A stretch of 64,000 nucleotides of DNA from Talpa occidentalis (lineage: Eukaryota > Chordata > Mammalia > Eulipotyphla > Talpidae), in assembly GCF_014898055.3 (NCBI RefSeq), contig NW_023605194.1, positions 65,535,361 to 65,599,360 on the forward strand, given 5' to 3'. The position numbers and the translations under genes are program-made. The notes beneath the pieces are model-generated. The model was not told where the DNA came from. It was given only the letters and a program-made list of their open reading frames with translations, and did no database searches. Within the stretch, counting starts at the first letter, position 1. Each line of letters starts with the position of its first letter. Positions 33,061 through 46,000 of the stretch are shown in pieces.

Positions 33061-35619
33061 AGCCAGCTGAAAACCTGCCCACTCTTGCCCTGCCACCCCT
33101 ATTTCATCAGGAGGCTGGAGGGGCTGGGAGCCTTTTCTCTCTGAGACAGCTTGGGTTTGTAGGCCTGTTCATGCTGGGGGTCCTCAGGACCTTAGGGCCT
33201 TAGCCAACATGTGGTGGTCTCTTTGTCCAGCATCTTCCAGTTTATGACAAGCTCCAGCTACATGGGCAGGTGGGGTGGGCTGGTGGGGAGAGGCCTCCAA
33301 CCCCAAGGATCCACAATAATAACTGCTTGGCCTGCCATGAGGCCGTTGCTGTGTCCACTCTCGCATTCTTTGCAGTATTGAGTCTTCACCTGCTCACCAA
33401 GTGACTGTCCCCAGTCTATCAAGGTTCTGCAAGGGGGAGGCACCAGTCCTGAGACAGCCCTGGGCCTGGGACCTGGGATCCTGCCTACAGGCCAGTCCAA
33501 CCCTTTGTGCTGCTCGGAAGGGATGGACATAGATGCACAGGCTCAAAGGAGTCCATCACAGGGCCAAGGGCAGGTTCACTCTCATGTGTTCCCTGGGGGT
33601 AGATCCAGGGAGCAGAGCCTGGGCCCCAAGAAGGTTGTTGAGAAAAGCAATGGAGATCTGGGTCCTCTTGGTTTCCCAGGGCTCTCAGAGAGCACACCGT
33701 GTGCCTAAAGCCTGCCCAGGGATATAGCGTCACATGAGCACATGGTCTGCATGGCTACCCTGGGGAATACACACCCAGAATGAGGCAATGGCTGTTTCCA
33801 AGTTCTCATTCTCTCCTCTTGCTCTGCCTACCCCTCAAGTCTTTGCAGTAAAGGTTCGAGATGGAGCACACATGTGTGCTGTGCCAGCACCCAGGCCGCT
33901 CGAAGCACCTGCCAGCCAGCTGGTGTTTGTGAGGCCCTGGTCCTTGGGAGGGACCCCAGATCCACCCTGTTCCCCACGACACTGTCTATAGTGTCCATGT
34001 TCTATTCCCCACAGACACATCCAATTCCCTGTCCCTGCCTGCAAGGACTACACGGGAAGCTTCTGGCTTTGGTAGGCTTTATTCCTGCACATTCTGCAGT
34101 GGTGACATCAGCTCTCACTAGGCCCTGAGGACAACCAGGTACTTGTGACCCCGCTCCAATCACCAGACCTCAGGGCCATGCTTCTCACCCCAGCCCTTCT
34201 GAGCCCACGTTTTCATGGACACTGCTCTGAGGAGAGAGGCAGGAGGGTCCCCAAGGCTTTGCTGAGGCTCCAGGGGCCAGATGATTCCAGATGCTAGCAC
34301 AGGCTGAACTCCACCCTGGCCCTCTTCACTATGGCCCATGTTCCTCCACCAGCAAGCTGCCAGCACACTCCGGCCACCAGGTGCCCGTGAGAAAGCCTTC
34401 ATCTCTCAGGGGATAGGTACTCCCAGATCCCTGCCCCTGTCCTGGTTCTTATAGCCCTCATCCCTCCACTCCTTGGGCCTGGGGTCCAGGAACATTCTCC
34501 ATCAGGCAAGTCTCTGAATCCTGGGAGGATTCCAAAGTCAGAGCCAGACCAATCTGCTAGGGGCCTCTGCATCCCCTATTAAGGATAGTCCTTCCTGCTT
34601 CTAGGCTCTGCCTTGAGTCGTGGTCAAGGCCTCCTGTTTGCAGTTGCTTCAGGGAGGGAAAGCAGCTGCCAAAACATGTACTTAGGCATGACCTTGGGTG
34701 TAGTGAATTCCAGATGTACATCCGCCTCACCCCCATGACTCCCTGGGAAGCAGGCTCCAGGAGGCTGAGATGCGGCTCACCCAGGGGGCATAGAGAAGAC
34801 CCCAGTGACCAGCAGCCCTCCTCCACCTCCTCCTCCTCCAGCCCTCCATAGCCCAAGGCTCTGGGAAGTGCCCTAGCAGGTATGGGCCAAATAGGTGCCT
34901 GTGTCCTTGCCTGGGACCCTCAGGGGCCGGGTCATCTGCCTCAAACATTCCCCGTTCCATGGATGAGGCCCAAAGTTGGGTGGGGCCCTGCCCAGGCAAC
35001 CCAACACCAGAGCAGGGAGACAACCCCTATGAGTCAGACCTCTGTCGACCGCGCATTGGACTCTGGTTGCCCAGATCCTGTTGAAAGGCAGCTGGTGGGG
35101 CAGGGAGGGGCTCTACTCCCTCAATACCCCCACTCCGGTGAGAAAAGGAGGACTGGAAGCCAGCCAGGGCTGCAGTCACTGTAACCAGTGTCCACTACTG
35201 AGAGTTGATGCTACTGGGAGCACTGGTGACAGCCGTGGAGGTTGTTCTCCAGATCTGGGCACAGCAGGGCCTGCCTGGACCAGCTCCCTGCCATGTGGGT
35301 GCGCGGGCCCCCTTGTCTGTGCCCCTACTCTGCTGCAGGTCTCTACACAACACGGACTTCCGTCACCCTGGAGTGGCTGGAGTCAAGGTGGGGACAAACT
35401 CCCGGGAGATGAAGGGGAGAATTCTCTGCTCCCTTCTCTGGTCCGCTTGGGTCCATCCATGAGATACCAAGGGCGGAGCCCCCACTCTTCCAAGCCCTGA
35501 CCCCAACAGCAGGGGACAGGAGTGAACTGACAGTTGGGCCCATAGCTTGAGAAGGCCACCCCAGCGTCACTGTTCAGCTCCCAGCATCAGCAGCCAAGGG
35601 GGTGGGTGCTGGGCCCCCT
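33061..35619. other. SLC7A4 3' UTR side and intergenic space to P2RX6
   Basis: Both genes end toward this 2.6-kb space, so it should hold both 3' UTRs. I see no canonical AATAAA close to either stop codon, so the ends cannot be placed. No further exon or young repeat is visible. Confidence 0.5.
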
Positions 35620-38600
35620 CTAAGAGTGTGAGGGTACTGAGGCCAGCTCTGTCTGCTCATGGTGGGTGGTCACCTTTGGGGCCTTTGCCTGCAGATGAGT
35701 ACAGTGAGTCAGGACTCGAGGTACGTTCTCCAAAGTGTAGCAGAACTCAGGATCCAGGCCAGACCACAGCTCACCTCCTCGTACTTGGTCCTCCAGTAAA
35801 ATTGGGCTTCTCCATCCACATACAACAGCAGCAGATCACAGAAGAAGGTGATCTGGGAAAGACAGCACAAATCTGTATCCCAGCCCCCAACCTACTTGCT
35901 GCTCTCCCCGCCTCGTCCTCACCTAGAGACCCAAGAACAGGCACCGGGGGCATTTGGCAGGCAAGGACACATGCTCACAGCAGACAAAGGGGATCCATAG
36001 TGGCCAGACTCACCACACCCAGCCAAGCCACTCCTGTGCCCAGAGTGATGGTTGTGGGGATGAGCCCGAACTTCCCTGCCTGAGAGAGATGTGGGCTGAG
36101 CCTCTGGGTCACCCAGGCCCCCACCTGTCCCTCTGGCCCCCCCCTACCTGCCCGGTGACCACAATATCAAAACGGATCCCATAGAGCTTGAGAAGATTCC
36201 GGGCCTCCACGCCAGGGGTCTCCCACCAGTGAGTGGCTGTCCTGGATGCGGGAGAGAGAACTCTGCTGGCCCACTGTGCCGTCCCCAGGCTGGGATGGCT
36301 CTCTCAAGCTTCCTCTGACCCATCCATTGATTCCATGCACCCCCAGCCCAAGCCCAAGTCTTGGGTAAGGTCTGCCTGCTGAGGGGACAGGAGGACAGAA
36401 AGGTCCTGCCACAGAGACCAGTGAGGTAGGAAGGGGTGGGGGACAGGCCCAGGGCTATGACCTGCTTCCCTCTAGGAACTGGGGGGCTTCCTGCCGGGGA
36501 GACTTCCAGGCTGGTTTCCCAGGGTCACGAAGGAGTTGTCGGCAGAGAGAATAGACCAGCAAGAGCATAGACAGAGGGAGCAGGCCGTGGGCAGGGAGCA
36601 GTCCCACATAAAGGCAAAGGGCTGGAGACGTCAGTGGAGGCAGGCCAGGCAGAGCCAGGGAGCACTGTCCCGTGGTGCCATCTCCAGACCTGTGCTACGG
36701 GGGACCCGTGGGGTGAGGGGAGGAAGGGAGGCTGTGCTTGGGAGACCATAAACGCAGTGCAAGCTCCTTGAGCACATCCTGGATTGAAAAACAAAAAGAT
36801 TTAGTGCTATAAGGGCACAGTTGAGGACCTATAACTATTAGATGTATTCTGTCAATGTGAAGTTTCTTAGGTGTGGTGAGACCGCCATCAAGTGGGAAGG
36901 GTACTCATCCTCAGGCCAGCACTGAGGAAAACGGTGGGGAACCCAGATGAAGGGAAAATAGATGTTCACAGCACTTACCTTTGGCCTTTTCTATAGATTT
37001 TTGGAAATTTTCTGTAAAAGCTTAAGGAAAAAGCAAAACAGACAGGCCCCAGTGCTGTGGAGGGGAGAAGCCAGAGGCAGGGTGGGGTGAACAGTCTGAG
37101 CTCCTGCTGAAGGAGGTGTGGACCCAGATCAGAGGGGAAGTGTCCAGAGGGAGGCTGGATGGAACCTGTGCTGGAGGGCCTGGAGCTGGGACCACCCCCT
37201 TCTGCCCCTGGGGCCCCTCCCCAACACACATGCAGTGGAGTGTCCAGGGGGCAGGGCCTCGGTGTGGCTGCCAGAGGAGGACAGTGTAGGGGACCTCGGC
37301 AAGGAGCTGTTGGTGAGGATGGGGGCCCCACCTGAAGTTGTAACTTCTCTGCAGCAGGTGGAAGGAGTAGTGGGGCCTGCAGTCAGAGTTCCTGTGGTCC
37401 AGGTCACAATCCCAGCGGATGTGGATGCTCACAGCACCGCCCTGCTCATGACACACCACTGCTCCACCAGCATACCAGCCAGGGGCCCTCTCCCTAGTCC
37501 TCTCAGAGCTCCTCCTCCCCCAGCCATGGACCCACCAGCAATGCCAGGTCCTCAAAGACCCCTCCAGCTGCAGCCACAAGGTCCCCGATTCGGAACACAG
37601 GGCAATAGGGGCTGGAGTGCGGGTCATAGCGGCAGCTCTTGAAATAGGTGTCATCCCAGATCTCTAAGGCATTGGACCTGAGGGCGTGGAGCCAGGGATC
37701 AGACCGGGCCCGGTAAAGGGAGACTCAGGCCAGCCAGGACCCAGCCACACTTACTTGGAAAAGTTAAACTTGCTAAAGGTGACTGCGTTTTTGATGAACA
37801 GTGTAAAGTTCTCGGCCTGGATCAGCAAGGGCTTCCTATAAGAGGAGAGGAGATGAGGGGTAGGCTTGGCCCAACCTGGGGTCCTGCCCTGGAAACTAGA
37901 GGAGACTTACACTGGCACAGCACCACTCTCCACAGGGCACCAGCCCCAGATCTCACAGGTCCTGTGCGTTCCATTGAAAACCACACACTGACCTGTTTTT
38001 ATGCCTGGAAAACACAAGACAGACTTCAGTCTTTCAAATCCGTATGGGGTCCAGAGAGGGTGGGCAAGAAGGCTGCTGGCAAAAAGGAGAAACACAGAGG
38101 TATGGGAGCCATACAGGGTTCCAGCCCGCACCACCCCCACCCCCCACTTCCTAATGGAAGCATAGGAAGACAGAGCCCAGGTACCGTGACTGTGCGTCCC
38201 CATCTCTCCTTCTGGACAGTCCTCATCGGCCCAGCAGTTGGCCAGTGGGATGGAGGGGTGCTGAGGTGGTCAGAGAACAGAGTTAGCAAGGGCCCAGGGG
38301 GTATCTCCTCTCTGTGACCCAGTGCCACAGTCCATAGGGACATACCCTCCTTACCTTAACTCTCCAAGCTTCCCTGAGTTTGAGGGTGCAAATAAAAAGA
38401 AGTGACAGAAGGGGGAGGATAGATGCTATATCCCAAGGGAGAGTGAGACTCCTCACTGCCTGATAGTTGTGTCCTTGGCAGGAGCAAAAGTAATTCACAG
38501 AGACCCAGCTCCTCTGGTCTAATTCAGATGACAGGACAGGGAAGGTGAGGGGACCCTGGCAAGATTAAATTCATGGAAGGTGGAGGCGCCAGGTGGTGGA

Positions 38601-41600
38601 CCAATGGCAGAGCCCTAGCCAGAGGTGCCTGCAAAGGGAAGTAGGCTCCATAAGCTTGCTGAGCGAGCACCGACGTGCAGTGCTGTTAGACCCACCAGCT
38701 TTAGCCTGTGCCCTCCTCACAAGACCAACACCCTGGCTGGCTTGCTGTGCAGGAGCTCCCAGAGCCTGGGGGATGGTGTTTTTCACACTCCTCATATGGC
38801 TGGCTCAGAAGGAGGAGGCACAGCAGATGCTTGCTGGAGGCTGTGACACTGCAAGTAACACAGTGCATGTGCTGGGCGGGAGCAGACAACCGGGATCCCC
38901 AGGAAGAGCTGGCAGGGGCAATGGCTATTCTGAGGAACCGGGCTGGCAGATTGGATGAATTATTTCCCAGTCCTAGCGGTTTCATGGGAAGTGCCAGAAG
39001 CTGGGACATGGGGCAAAGAGAAATCACATGGATTCCAGAAAGCACAGAACCATGGCCCCAGCAAAATCTCAAGACAGTCTACAAACTGAACACTAAACAG
39101 ATGTCCTCTTGGTATTTAGAATGGGAAGGACATAGTACGCATCTGCCGAATGTAAGCACTCCCCCTGTGCACGTACTGCACCTCCTGTGTAGCAGGGTCA
39201 AAGATGTGCAACTGCGAAGCCACAAGTAACTGTGGTGGGACCAACCACTAGGGCTCAGGGGACAGGTAACCAGGTACCCTCGAGTTCAGCAAGAGATTAA
39301 ATTTTGGATTTGATTGAAGAAAAATGTCACCATGCCACCAGGGCTATGTCCTCAGTTCAGAACAGTTCAACTGTTCAAGCAAAATCCATAGCTGGGGAAC
39401 TGTACTCTTCAAAGTGGTTAAGATAATAAGTCTTATGCATATATTATCACAATTTTTAAAATTAGGGGAAAAAATCCATGGCTGGGAAGGAGAGCAAGTG
39501 TGCTCTGTGACAGATTTTGGGTTCCTGGGACATCCCCTGGTTAGAGAAATGCATGGAGCTTCAGGGAGATAATCCACATTTCTGGATGCGAAATGAACAA
39601 GAATGGGATGCAGGACTCTGGCTTGATGACAGTTGTAGTAGTGAACAAGAGTGTATTGTATTTACCCACAAAAAAAAAATCGAACACATTAATAGAGGCT
39701 GGGCCTAGAAATGGGAAGGTGATCTGCCAACTTGCCTCTCTTTATCAAAGCCCACCTGAGAGTGATACCCAGTTTTGACAGCTCTCTGATAACCCAGAGT
39801 CTACAGAAGTGGGACCAGGATAGGAAGAGCCTGGACACCTCGTGGAGAACACAGGGCTAGTAGAAAGCTTCTGTGCCCAGAGGCTGGGACCCCTAGGCAA
39901 GTGACTCAAACTTTCTGAGCCTCAGTCTCCTCATCTTAAGTGGGAGCCATAGTAATTCCTATCAGGCAGGGTATTTGTAAAGACCAGATGAAATGACTTG
40001 CTTTTTTCCTTGGTGGAGGGATTAGGGGTCCACGGGGAAGCCCCCAGGAAGCCTTACCTCTGGGCATGTTCCCTGAACTTGCTTTGGTGTCACAAGGAAA
40101 TTGGTCACCAAGAAGAATACATTTTCTCCCTAGAATGCAAGTGTCAGAGTTAGCCCCAATTTTCTCCCTCAACAGGAGGGTCCAGAAGCTGGCAGTTTGG
40201 TCCCAGTCCTGTCTGGCCATCAGCCCTGTGTCCCAGGAGAACACCTACAGTGAGGCAAATTTGGGCAGCGATAGGAGGCTGGCTAGATTTCTGGCTTTTT
40301 CTGAACTGATGTCCACCTCTTTGAGACAAGTTTATTTCTCACGTTCATTCCCATTTGTTCAACCAGAATTTCCCCCAAATGTCCTGCTTGTAAGCACTGA
40401 ACATCCAGAGTTGAGTTGTACCTTCCCACCCAAGATAGTGGGCAGATAGACCCACACACTGCAGGGGCCAGGCCAGGAGGAGCAGGAAGAGAACTCTGTA
40501 CATGTGCGAAAATGCACCCCAGGAAGGGGAAATGAGGGTGGGGCAAAGGGCATCAGGGTGTGGTAGTAGATAGGATCTGGTGGATAGCAATATGGAAATG
40601 GAACCTTGCAAGTGTGGAAGCCAAGTGCTGACAGACTTGGAAGACATATCGTGAGAAATCTCAGCCCAGCTGCTGCGGGGAGTGTACTGGGGACCAATGG
40701 GAAGCCCTCAGGCCCGGCCCAGCAGTGCAGGAAATAAGGGAAACTCTCTGGAGATGAAACACATTGGAGGGAGGGACAGGAAGGTGTTGAGGCAGATCCA
40801 GCTTTGGCACTGAGGGACATAATGACCCTTATTGAATGAAAAGAGGCCTTTCTGGGAGAGGGTGATGATTTCTTTTTGGAGTGAAGGATATGCATCTGGG
40901 AGGTAGGTGGATACTAGGCTACAATTTGGGCATCAGCAGGACAGAGATAGAAACAAGCCATGGATCATCTGGATGGAGGGACAAAAGGTCAAGAAATGCA
41001 CCGTGAGAGGCACAGAGGAGACTCTGACAGCAGTGCCCAGGTCAGGGAGGGGAGCATTCAGGAAACTCCCAGTCCCGGCCCCCAATCCCCTCCACCCCAC
41101 CTGCAACTCATGCCTGAGTTGCCACAGACTCTACTGAGATACACACGCAGTCTTTGCAAATGCAGTACCTCGGGCCTGGCTTCCTAACCCATCCCCTGCT
41201 CCACCTGGAAATCTCTTAGGCGTCCCTAAGAGTCCTGGGTCTTTCCCAAGCCCAGCCCTGTGACAGCCTCTGCCACCGTCTGCCTCTCTCACATGCGCAT
41301 GCTGCAAGGTTGCTCTTAGAGGGCTAGTGCCTCGCAGCACCACTGCTGAGGTACCCACCTGTGATGGCTTCACGAAGTCAGCCGTGTCCCATAGCTGGTC
41401 CCCCAGTTCCTTGATTTGTGTCACAGAAACCCCTTTGAGTTTGGTGATGACAGAAACCTGGGGGTCCAGGTCCTGCTCCTGGTAGCCCTTTTTGGCCAGA
41501 AGGGCCCACCTGAGGAGAAGGTGAAGGGCAATGTGGCATATCCCTGGCATACAGTGAGGGGCAGCAAGTAGGGGCCCTGTAGGTTTAGGGCCCTGCCCTG

Positions 41601-42288
41601 AACAGTGTTCAGGGTCCCTGCCTCCTCTCCAGCCTCATTCTCTCCCCAAACACCCTGCACAGGCCGGAGATCTGGCCACACATCTGAAAGCCAGTGGCCC
41701 CAGACAAAATGTCCACCAACATCTCTTTCACCTGCCAACCCCTCACCATGCTGCACACAGTTCCCTCCTTACAAACTCCTCTAAGTCCCAGCTAAAACTG
41801 GTCTCTCTCCTAGGCCTCAGTGCTCCAGCTCTCACAAGTGTCAGGGACAACTTATTGCCACACCCTGGGCACTCTTGGGGTCCATCTATTCTGTGGCCAG
41901 AACCCAACATGGGTATGGGGACAAGGCCCTGGGAAGAAAATGAGTAGGCATGCAAGAGGACCCAAGCACACAGCTTGCTCTGTAACCCAACTGCTTCTAG
42001 ACACAGAAATCCCTCCTTCAGCCTAACCTCCTATTATGCCTAATCTCCCCCCTCTACCACAAGTCTGGCCCCTGAGCAGGCAGACCCTCAACCCTCAACC
42101 CAGCAGGACCAGCCATGATCCCTCCAGCCAGGGGACCAGGTGCCATGCTCTTACCCCACCATGTAGACTACAGCTCCGAGCTGCAGCAGCCTTTGCAGGG
42201 CACCCACCCGACAGTTCCTGGTCATCACATACTTCTCAGTTTTGTAATCCAGAAGCCCCCAGTCTACCGCGGCCCCTGGGGAGCCCAT
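35620..42288 (-). CDS. P2RX6: P2X purinoceptor 6 (P2RX6), twelve coding exons
   Basis: Exons on the minus strand are 42288-42155, 41509-41359, 40129-40058, 38260-38185, 38004-37911, 37835-37755, 37677-37536, 37441-37332, 36241-36148, 36079-36014, 35852-35775 and 35688-35620. They join in frame to 388 residues. The product is a two-pass subunit of ATP-gated cation channels that mostly works in heteromers with P2X2 or P2X4. ATP-binding residues are present: K68/K70 (ITKLKG), NFR at 285-287, K305. All ten ectodomain cysteines are present. The N-terminal T-x-K (YKTEKY) and the YWRTK motif after the second membrane segment are intact. The C-tail ends 22 residues into the last exon, about 50 shorter than I recall for human. 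An in-frame ATG at 42345 could extend the N-terminus. Confidence 0.95.
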
Positions 42289-43095
42289 GTTCCTGGTTCC
42301 TACTGGCTGCTCCGGTGCATGAGTCAGCACAGCAACTGCTGCCACAACTGAACAGGAGGCGAAGCAGGTGCCTGAGCCAGGCCAGGTCAGCAGCTATTAA
42401 AGGGACACTTCCTTTCAGGGCAGGATCCAGCTTCTATCCACCAACCCTGGGCTAAGTTTCCACCTCCTGCTGACCTGGACCTCCAACCCTTTCCAGATTC
42501 TCCCTGCCAGACACAGGGCATGCAGAGAGGAGCAGCCCCTGTCCCCTGTCCCCTGACTCACTTCCCTTGGGGGTAAGAGGATGACAGTTGTTACAGGAAC
42601 TATGGAGGGGGGGCAGCAGGAGCCCAGAGGAAGGGCCACTAAAGCTTCAGCTGAAGAGGTGACCTCCAAGCTGACACTTGCAGAATCTGAAGTTTCTACG
42701 TGCAGCTCTGAAGAGGGATTTTCCTACTGGAGGAAGCAGCATATGCAAGGGCTGGAGCCTGAAAAGGAACCTGCATCCCGGGAGTGACTGGTTCCAGAGG
42801 GAAGGGTGGTCCCGCTCTGCAAGACTCCCCAGGATCTCCTGAGTTTTCCCCACTTCCACCCCACCCCCAAGCGCAGAGTCAAAAGTGCTGGCCATTTCTG
42901 CAGCAACCAACAACACCGGTTACCAGGGCCTCTGCGACCGGGACTGCGTCTCTATTGGCTGCCTCCGGAGCCTGTTCCCTGCAGGCCACTTGGGTTGGTT
43001 GACGCAGCCCAGTGTCTGCCTGCATTCTTGGCGCACTTTAGGGGCGGCCCCCGCAGGGCCAGTCTCCATGCTCAGACTGCCACAGAGAGGTAACC
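42289..43095. promoter_or_regulatory. Shared head-to-head promoter region of P2RX6 and LRRC74B
   Basis: The start codons of the two genes are about 0.8 kb apart on opposite strands. The LRRC74B side (about 42930-43090) is GC-rich with ATTGGC (inverted CCAAT) at about 42954. On the P2RX6 side a TTTAATAG TATA-like element (minus strand) lies near 42397-42405. Transcription starts cannot be fixed. The arrangement suggests, but does not prove, shared control. Confidence 0.5.
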
Positions 43096-46000
43096 ATGAG
43101 GGGGCCCAGCAAGACGCCTGGAGAAGAAGAAGCGCAGGAGGAAGAGGCTGCTACAGTCGCTGGGCATCCTGCAGGGGTCACGGAGGACAAGGCAGATTCA
43201 GATTCCGACCTGGAGACTGAAGGTGCCCCCAGACAGGCGGAGCCATAAGGATCAGTGTCAGGCCAGTCTCCTCACCTTGAGAGCTTCCCTCCCTGGCTAG
43301 AGGGAACAATCTGGGGCCCAGGTGTCAGGGAACCGCTGTCCATCAGGAAGCTTAGCCCTACGTGCCCACCAGGGCAGAACGCAGCCCCTCAGCCTCCTGG
43401 TTCCTGGCGTCATCGGGACTTCTGCTATTAGAATACCCTTCCAGGATGAGGTTAACGTGCAAACAAGCCCACCAGTGCCAAAGGAGGCCCCTTCTGAAGT
43501 GAAGTCAGGTGGAGTTTCCCCAGCACATAGGACAAACTAAGCTGAGGGGTGTCTTGAGCTTCGAGCTGTTTCAGTTACCCCTCCCCCTCCCCCCATGAGA
43601 AGGCCCCAAAACACAGGTGGGCTGCGCTCCCGCAGAAAGACACAGAATGACTTTGGCATCGGACAGACTGGCTCTGCCAGGGTTAGCTTCTCCCAGTGGT
43701 GAGAGGATTTACTTTCTTTGAGACTCAAAGTCCTCAGCACAGGAAAAGAAATGCCTCAAGAGGGGAAGCACCTGACAGGAGGGAGGAGGCCGTGGCTGTG
43801 CCTGCAGAAGGATCCACATTTGTCCCTGTGACTTTCAGACACCCGTGGACTTGGAGAGATGGCTGAGGCTCCCCACTACTCGGGGTCTTGCTGGGCCCGC
43901 GGTGCTGGGCCTGCCCCCTGCTTTCTGCGCCAAGGGAGCTCCCCAGAGCTGAGCCTGCGACACCGTGGCCTGGGGCCTCAGGTACCCTTGGAGGGACCCT
44001 GGTGCCACATTCGGAAGGGAGGACCTGGGGCAACAACTAAGGGTGTGGCCCTTCTGAACCCATCCTATACACTCCCCTGCCCCGCTGTGTGCCAGGCATG
44101 TCGCATCCCCCACATCTGGGTGACAGATGGGCCCAGAGCAGTACACTGCTCTATGACCCAGAGCAGTATACTGGCTTGGGAGTCTGCAGGGGGCCCCTAA
44201 CCCATTGGAAAGGGGTCAGGGAGGGCTCCTGGAGGTGAGGTGTAGGAGTAGCCTAGAGAGAGGAGCAGGTACCCCCTGAGCATGTGGGAAGGGGAAGGCC
44301 TTCCAGCTGGGGGCAACGAGTAGGCTGACCCCTGGGAATGCCAGCCAGGTAGTAACCGGCTGTGTCTGGGGCCTTTAGTCCTGGAAAGGAACAGGCCCCT
44401 CCCATTGTTCTCCTCTCTCCAGGGGGCACAGGCTCTGGCTTCTGCGCTGATCTCTAATCCCCATGTAAGGCGGCTGGACCTTCGGGACAGTGGGCTCCGT
44501 GGGGCTGATGTGGAAATCCTGGCACGTGCCGTGAGCAAAAACAGCAGCATCTGTGGTAGGTGCTCAGCCTGAGGCAGGTGGGCAGATTGGAGTCCTTCCT
44601 TTGCTGAGGGATGTGCGCTCCCCCAACTGGGCCCTCTCACATGGGGGCTGCTGGTATTGCTGAGGCCTCATTTCAGGGTGGGGCAGGTGGAGGTGCGCAC
44701 ACAACTGGGCATCACTCTTTCCAACCACCCCACCCCATTCACTCTCCTCTGCTGGCCAGCACCCCTCCTCCCCCTGCATTTGGTGGCCTCTCAGTGACTG
44801 AAGGTGGGGGGGGGGCGGGGGGGGGAGGGTCCTGTGACACAGAGAGGCAGGGCCTGGGAGGTGTGAAAAGAGGGAGGGTGGCGTGGGAGTATGGTGGGGC
44901 TGGATCCAAATGCTGCCTCTGCCACAAAGATCTGGATGACGCGAGGAAAGCAGCTCAAACTCACTGAGACTCAATTTTCAATCTGTGAAATGGCCCCAAT
45001 AATTCCCGCCCACCCTTGAGGCTGTGGTGATCATAACATGCTCAGCAGAGAGTCTGAGGCATGTGAGTGCATGGCCACCTGGGCTGTAATTGCCAGCGCG
45101 CAGAAATGCAGCTTCCAGGGCTTCTGTGGGTGGGGTGTATTGCTCTTGGGCACAGATCATTTGCAAGGTGGCTGCTGATGTGACTCCACCACAGGCATTC
45201 TTCCCAGGACTGCAGACTTGGAGGTTTTAGCCCCTTGACAATGACACTCCTGGACACATAAGCGGGGAGCTGCCTGGTCCCCAAAGGTGGCAGAGTCTCC
45301 ATGTAAATCCAGAACAATCTGACTGTAAAGCTCCTCAGGCCTGGAAGCTTGGAGGATGGGGTGAGGTGGAGGAGGTGGACCTGACTGTGGAGCTGTCTGG
45401 CTGAGGGGTTGTGCTGGTCCCCAGATGTGGACCTGTCGGAGAACCTGCTGGGAGCAGTGGCAGCCCAAGCCCTCTGTGCCTCCCTCACGGTGAACCAAGT
45501 TGTACAGAAGGTGCAGCTGGCAGGGAACCACCTGGAGGAGCAGGCAGCCCAGCACCTTGCTGAACTTCTGCTTGCCCATACAAGCCTGAAATCCCTGGAC
45601 CTGAGTTACAACCAACTGAATGACCAAGCAGGTACCATCCAGCCAAGGCCGCATGGGGCGCTCCTCAGACAGGGTGGTGCTGAAAGGGACATGCTGAGCA
45701 GCCCTGCTTCAGCCTTCACCCACACACTCCACGCAGGCCTGCCCCCCTCCCTCTCCTTCCACACACAACTCGATTCTTCCCAGGGATATTTCATTGTCCT
45801 CCTCTGCCTGTGCTGGGTGCTGATTTGAGGGCCCAACCATGAAAATTCTGCTGTCACAAAAGAAACAAAAAGGGTGTCATTCTAGAGAAGAATGGGGACC
45901 CCACGCTGGAGAGGGGTGCGTGGGGAAGATTCTGTGAGGTGAACATTTAAGCTGAAATGGCCTGGGTGGGAGGAAATCAGCTGCGAGACAGAGGAAGAAT

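Noticed and set aside
35547..36083. 178-codon plus-strand frame
   Set aside because: It is antisense to P2RX6 exons 10-12, and the exons on the other strand explain the conservation.
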